The notes under the pieces are model-generated. The model was not told the origin of the DNA. It worked only from the letters and a program-made list of their open reading frames with translations, and did not search any database. Position numbers and translations under genes: made by a program. From CATQHP01 sp965214915 (GTDB lineage: Bacteria; Acidobacteriota; Terriglobia; Bryobacterales; UBA6623): DNA of 64,000 nt. The stretch spans positions 1,798,001 through 1,862,000 of the forward strand of contig CBDCCP010000001.1 in NCBI GenBank assembly GCA_965214915.1. Direction: 5' to 3'. Below, piece after piece: positions 39,554 through 48,719 of this stretch. Position 1 is the stretch's first letter. The number at the start of each line of letters is the position of its first letter.

Positions 39554-40279
39554 TCAGCGCGTTTCGAGAACGATCACGCCTTCGGGCGCGACTGACGCCA
39601 CGATCCTCCGGCGGCCCGTCTCGTCGTCTGGCGACAACGCGCTTTCTCTTGAAGGGCCGTACCGCTTGTTGATGCGGGCGACATAGGCTTGAGTTTCTCG
39701 GTACGGCGGGATGCCCCCATACCGATCTACCGCGCCCTCGCCCGCGTTGTAAGCCGCCAAAACCAGCGCGGCTTGCCCCGGGTAACGGTCCATCAAGTAG
39801 CGGAGATATTTCACTCCGCCTTGGATGTTCTCGGCGGGAACGAAAACATCCTTCACCCCAAACCTCTCGGCCGTGGACGGCAGCAATTGCATCAACCCCA
39901 GCGCGCCTTGCGGCGAAACCGCAAACGGGTCGTAATTGCTCTCCTGCCGAATCACGGCATGGATCAGCTTGGGATCCACGCCGTAGCGGCTGCCGATGTC
40001 GCGAATCAGACGGTCTAAATCAATACCTTGGACAACCGAACTGTCTGCTCCGCGACGACTGTCAGCCGCCGGCTTTGGCGAAGCGCCTCGACGGTAGCGA
40101 ACCTGACGGATCAACCTACCGGTCGCTGCGTCCTCGCGGACTTCCAAACGCCGTGCGAGATACGAGCGCGCAAGACCTTCGCCTCCCGATGCGACAGGCT
40201 CGGCCCCAGCAACGCCCGAGAACAGCAACAGCCCTCCGACTGCGACCGCCCGCACTATCGAGATGGTATCACACGACAT
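39554..40279 (-). CDS. Lytic transglycosylase (SLT domain)
   Basis: A 241-aa periplasmic enzyme that cleaves glycan strands of peptidoglycan with formation of anhydromuramic ends. The start at 40279 (MSCDTISIVRAVAVGGLLLF) opens a signal peptide. The SLT domain begins near residue 86, with catalytic Glu113 in IRQESNYDPFAVSPQGA. The motifs GLMQLLPSTAERFG and AAYNAGEGAVDRYGGIPPYR complete the family 1 pattern. It is followed by the amidase on the same strand, so the two may work together in wall turnover. Confidence 0.92.
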   Translation of the reverse strand: MSCDTISIVRAVAVGGLLLFSGVAGAEPVASGGEGLARSYLARRLEVREDAATGRLIRQVRYRRGASPKPAADSRRGADSSVVQGIDLDRLIRDIGSRYGVDPKLIHAVIRQESNYDPFAVSPQGALGLMQLLPSTAERFGVKDVFVPAENIQGGVKYLRYLMDRYPGQAALVLAAYNAGEGAVDRYGGIPPYRETQAYVARINKRYGPSRESALSPDDETGRRRIVASVAPEGVIVLETR

Positions 40280-40343
40280 GTTTGCGCAACAACAAAAATA
40301 AAAAATGGGGAATTCAGATATCCGCTGCCTGAATAGACGCCCG

Positions 40344-40380
40344 GGGCGGGCCAAAAGTCGATTCGCCCGCCCTTTTCTTT
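40344..40380 (+). terminator. Orphan terminator-like hairpin between two minus-strand genes
   Basis: Arms GGGCGGGC (40344-40351) and GCCCGCCC (40365-40372) are followed on the plus strand by TTTTCTTT. There is no plus-strand gene upstream, and on the minus strand no T-run follows the stem. It may end an unannotated small RNA, with an AT-rich stretch at 40290-40310 upstream, or antisense transcription. Confidence 0.5.
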
Positions 40381-40431
40381 CCGTAGGGTACAGGATTCGG
40401 GCGAATCCAAGCGCGCCCGCCGGATCACAGG

Positions 40432-42066
40432 CTACCGCGGCAGCGAAAAAGTAAAAATGGCATGTCCCGAAGCCACGCTTACAAATTGTTTCCCGTCGAT
40501 TTCATACGTAATCGGCGATGCGGCGATCTGACCTCCGAGATAGCGCTGCCAAAGCAATTTCCCGTCGCGCGCATCGAGCGCGAAGAAATGACCCTCCCGG
40601 CTCCCCGAAAACAGAACGTTGGAGGCCGTGGTCAGCAGTCCGCTGTCGCTGACGTCGGTCATGGCGAATTCCCAAACCTTTTCGCCGGTCAGCGGGTTCA
40701 ACGCGCGCACGGCGCCGTAGCCGTCTTCTTTGGTGAAGCTCATAAAGCGCCTCCGCGTGGTCGACGAAATCACCCCTTGCGGGACGCCGCCCAGATAGCG
40801 TTTTCCGGGCTCGTATTTTTGTTCCCACTTGTAATAGATGCCGTAGTACCCTTCCCAGGCCGCAAGATAGAAGAGGTTGGTCACGGGGCTGTACGAAGGC
40901 GCGTACCAATTCGTTCCGCCCTGAACGCCCGGCCAGGTCAAAGTGCCGTCCTTGCTGGGCCCCCTGCCGGGAATCTTCGCCGGACGGCCGTCCTCATCCA
41001 GCCCGGCGGCCCAGGTCTGCTTGACGAACGGCTTGCCCAGCAGGAATTCCCCCGTCTCGCGGTCCAGCACGTAGTAGAAGCCGTTGCGGTTGCCCCACAG
41101 CATCAGCTTGCGCATCTCGCCTTGCCATTCGAGATCGGCCAACACCGGAATCTGCACCGAGTCCCAGTCCCACTCGTCATGAGGCGTGAACTGAAAATGC
41201 CACTTCAACTCGCCGCTGTCGGCATCGAGCGCAATCACCGAGTCGGTGTAGAGGTTGTCGCCCGGACGCACGTCCGGATTCCAGTCCGGCGAGGGATTGC
41301 CGACCCCCCAGTACGTCAAATTCAAGTCCGGGTCGTACGAACCCGTCAGCCAGATCGAGCCGCCCCCGGTCTTCCAGGCGTCGTTTTCCCAGGTCTCGTG
41401 CCCCGGCTCGCCGGGACCCGGAATCGTATGGAACTTCCAGACTTCTTCGCCGGTCTTCGCGTCGTACGCGGCCAAAAACCCGCGAATGCCGAACTCGCCG
41501 CCCGCGGTGCCGACGATCACCTTGTCTTTGACGATCAAGGGAGCGACTGTCAGGGAATAGCCGCGCTCGTAATCCTCGACGACGGTCGTCTCCCACTGCT
41601 TGAGGCCCGTCTTGGCGTCCACCGCCAGCAGTTTGGCGTCGAGCGTGCCCCAGTAAAGCGTATTCCCCAGCATCCCCGCGCCGCGGTTGACGCGCCCGCA
41701 ACAGGGATAGATGCGGCTCGGCAACTGGTGCTCGTAAACCCAGAATTCGCGGCCGGATGACGGGTCGAGCGCCACCAGCTTGTTCGGCGGCTCGGTCAGA
41801 TACATCACGCCGTCCACAACCAGAGGGGTCGTCTGAAATTTGTCCGTGGAGGCCGCTTGGTAAACCCAGCGGAGCTCCAGGTCTTTGACGTTCGCCAGAT
41901 CGATTCCCTTGAGCCCGCTGTGGTGCTGGCTCATATAGCTTCCGTTGTAGGTCAGCCAACTCTGCGGCTCCGCGGCTGCATTGTTCAAGCGCTGCCGATC
42001 GACCTGAGCGGACAGCATGAGACAGCAGAGAAAAAACGAAGCTGGGAAACGCATGGGCTTAAGCAT
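40432..42066 (-). CDS. PQQ-dependent alcohol dehydrogenase with lanthanide-type metal site
   Basis: A 544-aa periplasmic quinoprotein that oxidises an alcohol or aldehyde using PQQ. The signal peptide is MRFPASFFLCCLMLSA (an ATG four codons into the frame is an alternative start). The disulfide ring Cys122-Cys123 (YPCCGRVNRG) and W-motif repeats of the eight-bladed propeller are present. The metal and catalytic segment TPHDEWDWD has Asp300 and an additional Asp302. In XoxF/ExaF/PedH-type enzymes the extra Asp two residues on marks lanthanide dependence, while calcium enzymes have another residue there. No cytochrome domain and no pqq genes were seen nearby. Confidence 0.88.
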   Translation of the reverse strand: MLKPMRFPASFFLCCLMLSAQVDRQRLNNAAAEPQSWLTYNGSYMSQHHSGLKGIDLANVKDLELRWVYQAASTDKFQTTPLVVDGVMYLTEPPNKLVALDPSSGREFWVYEHQLPSRIYPCCGRVNRGAGMLGNTLYWGTLDAKLLAVDAKTGLKQWETTVVEDYERGYSLTVAPLIVKDKVIVGTAGGEFGIRGFLAAYDAKTGEEVWKFHTIPGPGEPGHETWENDAWKTGGGSIWLTGSYDPDLNLTYWGVGNPSPDWNPDVRPGDNLYTDSVIALDADSGELKWHFQFTPHDEWDWDSVQIPVLADLEWQGEMRKLMLWGNRNGFYYVLDRETGEFLLGKPFVKQTWAAGLDEDGRPAKIPGRGPSKDGTLTWPGVQGGTNWYAPSYSPVTNLFYLAAWEGYYGIYYKWEQKYEPGKRYLGGVPQGVISSTTRRRFMSFTKEDGYGAVRALNPLTGEKVWEFAMTDVSDSGLLTTASNVLFSGSREGHFFALDARDGKLLWQRYLGGQIAASPITYEIDGKQFVSVASGHAIFTFSLPR

Positions 42067-42141
42067 AACCGAAATGCGGCGCGCGCTTCGACATACGGCG
42101 GAACTCGCGGCCTGCCGAAGGCGCCCAACGCTCCAGCGGAG

Positions 42142-44973
42142 CTACTGGATCTGAAACTCCGAAAACCAATTGAGAACAACCCGGATTGCCGGCTGGGGCG
42201 GCCCTTCGGCCAGATTGACCACGGCAAAACGCCCGTCGGGGCCGACGTCATACGAAGAAAACCGCCGCGACCGCCTCAAATTTGCGCGGGAAAACAGCGG
42301 GACGATCTCGCCGACAGTAAAACTCGACTGCGTGCCGACCGCGGCCGCGTAAAGCGTCTCGTCGCGCACGAAAAACAATTCCCGCCCGTTTGGATTCCAG
42401 CGCGGCTCGCCGCCGCCGTCCGTCGAAATCTGCCAGCGCTCTTCCGTCGCCGGAAAGCGCTTCACGTAAACCTCGAACTCGCCGGATTCGTTGCTCACGT
42501 AAGCCACGTACCGGCCGTTAGGGGAAAACACCGCGCCGTCGGCGGTAAAGCGCCCGGCCTCCAGGAACTGCTGCGCCTCCCAGCGCTCCTCGCCGGGAAT
42601 CTGCCGCAAATAACCGATCCCGGCAGGAATTTCCGCGCCGCCGCGTTCCTGCCCGGCCCCGTCCTTCCTTCCGGCGCCGGGGCTCGGCCCACCCGAACGG
42701 CTGCGCATACGGAATAAAATGAATTGCCCATTGCGCGACCAGTCGAGCGGCTGCAAATCCCCTAGAGCGGAAAAAATCACCCGCGGCTCGGCGCCGCCGC
42801 CGATGTTTTGAACGAATACATCGGGAGAGCCCCGCCGAGTGAACGCTACGCGGGTCCCATCGGGAGACCAGATTGCGTTATTCTCCTCGCCGTCTTCGAA
42901 ACTCAAACGGTTCATCACGGGACGCGAAGCATCGTGAACCCACACATTCAGCACCCGCGCGGCGCCTGCCGAGACGACCAGCTTCTCCCCGTCGGGAGAC
43001 ACCCGCGGCGCCATGATCCAGGGTTGCGGCTTGCCGATTGCGCCGACCCGCTCGCCCGCGCGGTCGAGCCAGACCAATTGCTTCGGCCCTGCGAACGGAT
43101 TGTCCAGATAGACAAGCGTTCCGTCTTCCGCAACCGACGGCGCGCTGCCGTCCTGGGCGATCGGAAACGCTGCGCCGACAGCCTGCATCTCATCCAGCGA
43201 AACCGGCAGCGCCCACAGGGCCGCTGTGGCCGACAAAGGCTGATACAAGACGTGGCCGGTTTTCGAATAAGTCGGAAAGCTTCCCTCGACCAATTGAATC
43301 GCGCTGCCGGCGCCTTCGTCCGACAGCCTGCGCATCGTCACCGTTTCGCCGTCCAGGGTGCGCTGCGAATAAAGCAGCACCCGCCGCCCGCGCGAATCTT
43401 CGAGTATCTGCGGAAAACGAATGTAGCCGCGGCGCTCGCCCGGAGCGGGTTCGAACAGCGGTTCCGGGGTCCCGCCCAACGCCGAAATCGCAACGGGACT
43501 CCCCCAGGCGCTGCCCAAAACCACAGAATTCCCGTCCGGACTCCAACTGGCGAACTCGCCCCCGAAAAACCTTGCGCCGATTTCGGCAAGCGTCGTAACG
43601 GAACCGCCGCGCAAAGCCGCCTTCTTCACGGCGCGGTCGGTCGTAAACCCGATGGAGAGGCTGTCCGGAGACCAAAAGACGAACCGGGCGCCCTCGGCGC
43701 CCTCGATTTGACGGGGCTCCAGCCGGTCCAGCGATTGCAGCCACAGCGCCCCGCGCGAACCGGTGGTTGTAAAGGCGATCTGCCTGCCGTCCGGAGAAAC
43801 CGCCAAGTGCCCGATGCTTTGCCCGTGCTCGAGAATGTTCGCCGGCCGCAGCGAGAACTTGCGCAGCGGCTCGCCGGGAAATTCCGAAAACCCGGCCCCC
43901 AACCGCAGCGCCCAGGTCGCCAGCAAGGCGGCGGCAAGCACTGCCGCCGCCGCGGCCAACGCCTTCGCCCGCCGCTCCAGACGCAGCATTCGCAAGCGGG
44001 CGGCGTTTTGCGCTGCCGCGTCCGTGACATTCTGAACCGCCTCCAAAGCCGCCGGCAACGGCGCTCCGAGCTCCGCGACCGCCGTCTTGCTTGCAGCCGC
44101 CGCCGGCTGCACGATCGATTTTCCAGAATCGATCCGCCGCTGCAGCCGTTCGAGATCGACGACCAGCTCGCGGGCGTTCTGGTAGCGGTCGTTCGCATTT
44201 TTGGCCAAGCACTTTTCGACGATCCATTCGAGCTCCATCGGAACGCCCGCCCGCAAAGAAGTGATCGGCGCAGGCTCCTCGTTCAGAATCGAATACATGA
44301 CGGCCTGGTCGTAGTGGCCTTTGAACGGCAACTCCCCGGCGACCATCTCGTAGATCACCACGCCCAAAGACCAGAGATCGCTGCGTCGGTCCACCGCGCC
44401 GCCTTGCGTCTGCTCGGGCGACATGTAGGCAACCGTTCCCAACCGCGTATCGACCTGCGTCAGCTTCGAGCGGTCGCTCATTTGCGCCAGCCCGAAGTCC
44501 ATCAGCTTGACCACCGGCCGCCCCGCCGCGTCCTCGCGAACGATCATGTTCGCCGACTTGACATCGCGGTGGACTACGCCCTGGGCATGCGCCGCGGCAA
44601 GCGCCTCCGCCGCCTGCGCCGTGATCGCAATCGCGCGGTCGAGCGGCAGCGGCCCCTTTTCGACGATGCGGTCCAGCGCATCCCCTTCGAGAAAGGCCAT
44701 CGACAGAAACGTCTGCCCCTCAACCTCGTCGATCTCATAGACGGTGCAAATATTCGGGTGATCCAGCGCGGCCGACGCTTGCGCCTCGCGCAGAAAACGC
44801 TCTTTGTATTCCCCGCCGCCGGTCACTTCCGACGACAGAAACTTCAAGGCCACCGTCCGCTTCAGCCGCGTGTCCTCGGCCTTGTACACCACGCCCATGC
44901 CGCCCTCGCCGAGAGGCTCCAGAATGCGGTAATGCGATACGACCTTGCCCGTCATCGAACGCGAGCCGCTCAT
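42142..44973 (-). CDS. Membrane Ser/Thr protein kinase with extracytoplasmic TolB/WD40-type propeller
   Basis: A 943-aa one-pass receptor kinase. The kinase domain (about 15-290) has the glycine loop LGEGGMGVVYKAE, Lys44, the catalytic loop HRDVKSANM (135 on) and DFG at 159-161. A transmembrane helix follows near 345-365 (AKALAAAAAVLAAALLATWAL). The remainder is a propeller with PD40-type repeats (LAVSPDGRQIAFTT, WSPDGNSVVLGS, WNPNGRELFFV). This architecture is very common in Acidobacteria and probably senses an envelope signal. The start at 44973 overlaps a second ATG six codons on. It lies 36 nt after the sulfatase gene on the same strand. Confidence 0.93.
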   Translation of the reverse strand: MSGSRSMTGKVVSHYRILEPLGEGGMGVVYKAEDTRLKRTVALKFLSSEVTGGGEYKERFLREAQASAALDHPNICTVYEIDEVEGQTFLSMAFLEGDALDRIVEKGPLPLDRAIAITAQAAEALAAAHAQGVVHRDVKSANMIVREDAAGRPVVKLMDFGLAQMSDRSKLTQVDTRLGTVAYMSPEQTQGGAVDRRSDLWSLGVVIYEMVAGELPFKGHYDQAVMYSILNEEPAPITSLRAGVPMELEWIVEKCLAKNANDRYQNARELVVDLERLQRRIDSGKSIVQPAAAASKTAVAELGAPLPAALEAVQNVTDAAAQNAARLRMLRLERRAKALAAAAAVLAAALLATWALRLGAGFSEFPGEPLRKFSLRPANILEHGQSIGHLAVSPDGRQIAFTTTGSRGALWLQSLDRLEPRQIEGAEGARFVFWSPDSLSIGFTTDRAVKKAALRGGSVTTLAEIGARFFGGEFASWSPDGNSVVLGSAWGSPVAISALGGTPEPLFEPAPGERRGYIRFPQILEDSRGRRVLLYSQRTLDGETVTMRRLSDEGAGSAIQLVEGSFPTYSKTGHVLYQPLSATAALWALPVSLDEMQAVGAAFPIAQDGSAPSVAEDGTLVYLDNPFAGPKQLVWLDRAGERVGAIGKPQPWIMAPRVSPDGEKLVVSAGAARVLNVWVHDASRPVMNRLSFEDGEENNAIWSPDGTRVAFTRRGSPDVFVQNIGGGAEPRVIFSALGDLQPLDWSRNGQFILFRMRSRSGGPSPGAGRKDGAGQERGGAEIPAGIGYLRQIPGEERWEAQQFLEAGRFTADGAVFSPNGRYVAYVSNESGEFEVYVKRFPATEERWQISTDGGGEPRWNPNGRELFFVRDETLYAAAVGTQSSFTVGEIVPLFSRANLRRSRRFSSYDVGPDGRFAVVNLAEGPPQPAIRVVLNWFSEFQIQ

Positions 44974-45009
44974 TAAGGCGCTATCGCTCTCTTGGGAGTT
45001 ACCCGGCCG

Positions 45010-46461
45010 TCATTTCGCGCCCGGATCGTAGTCCGGATTGGGCGTCGGTTCCTGGGCGCCGACCGCAGCGCGCCAGGCATGCAGCTTCCGTCCCAGTTCT
45101 TTCGTCTTTTCCGGCATTTCCGCCGCCAGGTCGCGCTCCTCGCCGACATCGCTCTTCAGGTTGTAAAGCTCGGCGCGGTCATCCTCGTAGAACTCCACCA
45201 GTCGCCAATCGCCGGCGCGAATCGCCGAATGCGGAGTCGCTCCTCCGGAATGATAGTGCGGATAGTGCCAATACAACGCCTCGCGGCCGAGCGGGGCCGA
45301 CCCGTCCCGCAACAGCGGCGCCAAGCTGACGCCGTCGACGTCAGCGTTGTGCTCGGGCGATCCCTCGACGCCGGCAATATCCAGAACCGTCGGGTAAATA
45401 TCCGCCGAAATCACGGGCTCGGCGCTCACCGACCCCGCCCGCGTCACGCCCGGCCAATAATAGATCGTCGGCGTGCGCACGCCGCCCTCGTAGGCCGAGC
45501 CTTTGCCCGCCCGCAGCGGATGGTTCTCGGTCGGATTCCCCATCCGGCCGTCGGGGCCCTTGCGGTCCAGGCCCCCGTTGTCGCCGGTAAAGACGATAAC
45601 CGTGCGCTCGGCGGCGCCCGTTTCTTCGAGCTTCGCCCGCAGCCTGCCGACGCTGCGGTCCAAGCCGGCGATCATGGCCGCATAGGTCGCATTGCGGTGC
45701 CGCCCGTCCTCCTTCGCTTTCGGCTCGAAACGGGCAATGTCTTCCGGCTTCGCCTGAAGCGGCGTGTGAACCGCGTAGTAGGCGAAGTACAGAAAGAACG
45801 GCTCATCGCCGAAATCCTCGAGAATCTTGAGCGCTTCGTCCGTCAGGCGGTCCGTCAGGTAATCGCCGTCCTTGCCGCCCGCGGGCAGCGGCCCCACCTT
45901 CCGCCGCGCATTGCTGTAGGGATGGAAATAACTGCCCGGCGCCCCCCACTCGTTGCCGCCGATATTGATCTCGAAACCGTGTTTTTCGGGGACGAAATCC
46001 ATCATCGCGTCCGGCTCGTTGCGCGGCATCAAGTGCCACTTGCCGACATGCGCCGTGCGGTACCCCGCCGCCTGCAGCGCCTCGGCCAGGCTCGTGTGGC
46101 GGTGGTCCAATTGCATGGTCCAGTCGGGGATGCGCAGCTTCGCCTTGGGCCGCACGCCGCCGGTAATGAAATCCGTCACGTGGGTGCGTCCGGGATACAT
46201 CCCCGTCATAATCGCCGCGCGCGTCGGCGAGCATACGGTACACGCGGCATACCCGTGCGTAAAGCGCATGCCGTCGCCGGCCAATGCGTCGATATGGGGA
46301 GTTTCGTAAAGATCGCTGCCGTAGCAACCCAGGTCCGTCCAACCCAGATCGTCGGCCAGCAGAACCACGAAGTTCGGCTTCTCGCCAGGCGAACCCTGCG
46401 GCGCAGGTCCGCCGCACGAAGCCGCCAACACTGCCGCCGCCGCCAGTGGCCCGATGCGCAT
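45010..46461 (-). CDS. Sulfatase lipoprotein
   Basis: A 483-aa sulfatase. The lipobox LAASC (Cys16) after a short hydrophobic helix predicts a lipid-anchored envelope protein. Asp37-Asp38 (LLADDLGWTDLGCYG) bind the metal and the formylglycine motif C-S-P-T-R is at 77-81. HVGKWHL, GDNGGLDRKGP and YEGGVRTPTIYYWPG are further family markers. The kinase gene starts 36 nt downstream. A TAGAAT lies 6 nt before the ATG with no clear SD, which would fit a leaderless transcript. Substrate unknown. Confidence 0.92.
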   Translation of the reverse strand: MRIGPLAAAAVLAASCGGPAPQGSPGEKPNFVVLLADDLGWTDLGCYGSDLYETPHIDALAGDGMRFTHGYAACTVCSPTRAAIMTGMYPGRTHVTDFITGGVRPKAKLRIPDWTMQLDHRHTSLAEALQAAGYRTAHVGKWHLMPRNEPDAMMDFVPEKHGFEINIGGNEWGAPGSYFHPYSNARRKVGPLPAGGKDGDYLTDRLTDEALKILEDFGDEPFFLYFAYYAVHTPLQAKPEDIARFEPKAKEDGRHRNATYAAMIAGLDRSVGRLRAKLEETGAAERTVIVFTGDNGGLDRKGPDGRMGNPTENHPLRAGKGSAYEGGVRTPTIYYWPGVTRAGSVSAEPVISADIYPTVLDIAGVEGSPEHNADVDGVSLAPLLRDGSAPLGREALYWHYPHYHSGGATPHSAIRAGDWRLVEFYEDDRAELYNLKSDVGEERDLAAEMPEKTKELGRKLHAWRAAVGAQEPTPNPDYDPGAK

Positions 46462-46519
46462 GGCTCAATTCTAACGAAAACCTTTCCGTTCTCCCGCAAC
46501 ATCTGCAAGAATAAGGGCC

Positions 46520-47260
46520 GTGCCGCGTAACGCCGCAGCCGGTATTCGAGCCGGAGCGTCCGCTCTGGCGCGGCGGGCCTTCACGCGGCGCGTCCGCCGC
46601 ACAGTCTGCGCCCTCGCGGTTCTCTTCATCGGCGGCATCTACGCGGCGGACGCCTACATCGAACGCCAGGCCCGGCGGCGCGTTTTCGATTCCGTCGATG
46701 CGCTGCCGTACCGCCGGGTCGGCATCGTATTGGGCACTTCGCCGTACGCCGGCACAGGCCGCAAGAACGGTTACTACACCGCCCGCATCGAAGCCGCCGC
46801 CGATCTCTACCACCGGGGCAAAGTCAGCCGGCTCATTGCCAGCGGCGCCAACCCGAGCCCCTACTACAACGAACCCCGCTTCATGAAAACCGACTTGGTC
46901 AACCTGGGCGTGCCCGAGAGCAGGATCACCCTGGATTTCGCCGGGCTGCGAACGCTCGACTCGGTGATTCGAGCGCACAAAGTCTTCGGGCAGGACGCTT
47001 TTACCGTCGTCTCTCAACGATTTCATTTGCTGCGCGCCGTCTATATCGGACGCCGCCGCGGCCTCAACGTCGTGGGCTATGCCGCCGAAGACCCGACAAC
47101 GTTCCTGCGCCTGCATGCGCGCCTGCGGGAATACGGCGCGCGCGCCAAAGCGCTGCTCGACATCTGGGTTCTCGACACCCAACCTCAATTTCTAGGCGAA
47201 AAAGTAGCCATCGAGACCGGCTCGAAGAGCGAGGTCTGCCGCTTTTGCGCCGCCGACTGA
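46520..47260 (+). CDS. SanA-like/DUF218 membrane protein
   Basis: A 246-aa protein from a GTG at 46520. One transmembrane helix near residues 28-46 (VCALAVLFIGGIYAADAY) precedes a DUF218 (YdcF/SanA-type) domain. Family markers are RVGIVLGTSP, NGYYTARIEAAADLYHRGKV, IASGANPSPYYNEP, and FTVVSQRFHLLRAVYI. In E. coli SanA contributes to envelope barrier function against vancomycin at high temperature. It is divergent from the sulfatase gene, with 58 nt between. Confidence 0.85.
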   Translation: MPRNAAAGIRAGASALARRAFTRRVRRTVCALAVLFIGGIYAADAYIERQARRRVFDSVDALPYRRVGIVLGTSPYAGTGRKNGYYTARIEAAADLYHRGKVSRLIASGANPSPYYNEPRFMKTDLVNLGVPESRITLDFAGLRTLDSVIRAHKVFGQDAFTVVSQRFHLLRAVYIGRRRGLNVVGYAAEDPTTFLRLHARLREYGARAKALLDIWVLDTQPQFLGEKVAIETGSKSEVCRFCAAD

Positions 47261-47297
47261 GGGCGCCGGCCCCGGCAGAGTTTGCGCCGTTTTGCGG

Positions 47298-47849
47298 CTA
47301 CTGCACGCGCTTGGCGGTAAAGGTCACGGGGCGGCCCATGCCTCCGCCGCCGCGGTTTCCGCCTTGGCCTTGTCCGCCGCCGCCCGGCCGTCCGCCCCCG
47401 CCGGGGCCGCGGTTTCCGCTCCCCGGCCCTCGGCCGCCGCCTTGACCCTGGCCGCCGCCGCGCTGCCGGCGGGCGCCTCCGCCGCCCTGGCCTTGCCCTG
47501 CGCCGCCGGCGGGGCGGTCCATCGAACGGGTAAGCTCCATTGCGTCGCCCGAGACCGTACCCTCGTATTTGAATCTGATTTCCCGCTCGCCGCGCCGCAT
47601 GACCTGGACAAAAGAAACCTTGTCTCCCTCGATCTTGCCGTCTGCGATCTCCGATTCTCCCATCATTTCGTTGGCGATCGTGCCGCTCAGCATATCGCCG
47701 TCCGCTTTCAGGTCGAACTTCATCGTCATCGGCCCCATCGGGCCCTCGATCGTCGCTTCCCACTTGCCGTCCACGCCGGCGGCGCGGAGCGAGCGGGCGC
47801 TCGCGGCGACGGCCGCGGCGCTCATCCAGAACGTTCTTCTCGTAATCAA
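47298..47849 (-). CDS. Tat-exported protein with a glycine-rich tail, function unknown
   Basis: A 183-aa protein. MITRRTFWMSAAAVAASARS is a Tat-type signal. The folded part (residues 28-105: GKWEATIEGPMGPMTMKFDLKAD then GTIANEMMGESEIADGKIEG) looks like a lipocalin-like beta sheet found in many Acidobacteria and Planctomycetes. The last 75 residues are low complexity, rich in Gly, Gln and Arg (GGGQGQGG-type repeats). No active site is visible. The repeat tail may mediate surface or self association. It is convergent with the SanA-like gene. Confidence 0.7.
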   Translation of the reverse strand: MITRRTFWMSAAAVAASARSLRAAGVDGKWEATIEGPMGPMTMKFDLKADGDMLSGTIANEMMGESEIADGKIEGDKVSFVQVMRRGEREIRFKYEGTVSGDAMELTRSMDRPAGGAGQGQGGGGARRQRGGGQGQGGGRGPGSGNRGPGGGGRPGGGGQGQGGNRGGGGMGRPVTFTAKRVQ

Positions 47850-47922
47850 AATTCAGGCCCTCCTTTGGCTTGCATAAATTTAGGCGCTGAAAAACAAACC
47901 GAAGGTACGCGGCTTGGCGGAT

Positions 47923-48570
47923 TTATTCGCCGCGGGCCGCGGCCCGCAAAACCGCATCCGCAGGAACCGCGCCCGAACGCACGACCCGCGGCGGGCCGCC
48001 CGAGAGATCGACGATGGTGGACGGCAGCGACCGCCTCGCCGGACCCGCGTCCAGCAGCAGATCGAGCAGGCCGCCGATCTGCCGGGATACTTCGTCCGCC
48101 GAGCGGCCGCCGGCGCTCCCGGAGAGATTCGCGCTGGTCCCGGTCAGCGGGCGGCGTGAGAAGCGGACCAGGGATCGAATCAGCGCGCTGCGCGGCAATC
48201 GGACGGCAACGGTTCCCGAACCCGCCGTCACCGCGTCGGGAACTCCCGGCCGGGCCGGCAAAATCATCGTCAGCGGCCCCGGCCAGAAACGCGCGGCAAG
48301 CAAGCGGAAACCCGCCGGCGGCCGCTCGACCAGCCCCTCCATGCGCTGCAGGCTGTCGACAAGCAGCAGGATCGGCATGTTTGCAGGGCGGCGCTTGATA
48401 CGAAACAGCTTTTTGACCGCCGCCGGGTTGAATGGATCCGCAGCGAGCCCGTACAAAGTATCGGTCGGGACCGCCGCGACGCCGCCGGCGCGGATAACCC
48501 GGGCCGCCCGCTTGACGACCGACGGGTCGGGCCGCAGCAAATCGACGGCAAGCCGCTCGCAGCGCGCCAT
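47923..48570 (-). CDS. tsaC: Threonylcarbamoyl-AMP synthase (Sua5/YrdC/YciO family)
   Basis: A 215-aa enzyme that makes threonylcarbamoyl-AMP from threonine, bicarbonate and ATP, the first step of the t6A modification of ANN-decoding tRNAs. The family signature is present: GGVAAVPTDTLYGLAADPFN, the KRRPANMPI loop, the WPGPLTMILPA strand and SANLSGS. It is a YrdC-length protein without the extra Sua5 C-terminal domain. A YciO paralogue is the main alternative. It is the last core gene before the second accessory region. Confidence 0.88.
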   Translation of the reverse strand: MARCERLAVDLLRPDPSVVKRAARVIRAGGVAAVPTDTLYGLAADPFNPAAVKKLFRIKRRPANMPILLLVDSLQRMEGLVERPPAGFRLLAARFWPGPLTMILPARPGVPDAVTAGSGTVAVRLPRSALIRSLVRFSRRPLTGTSANLSGSAGGRSADEVSRQIGGLLDLLLDAGPARRSLPSTIVDLSGGPPRVVRSGAVPADAVLRAAARGE

Positions 48571-48719
48571 CCCAGGATTTTACCGAGGTGTAGCAGCCCG
48601 TGATGAAAGCGGCATAGGCGGCGCGGCGGGCTCTGCGGCGTCTTCCCAGCCCGTCCATGGGGCGCGACAAGCTCTCGCCCCGGGTCCGTACGCGTCTGCC
48701 GAGGAGGCGACGGAGCCTG

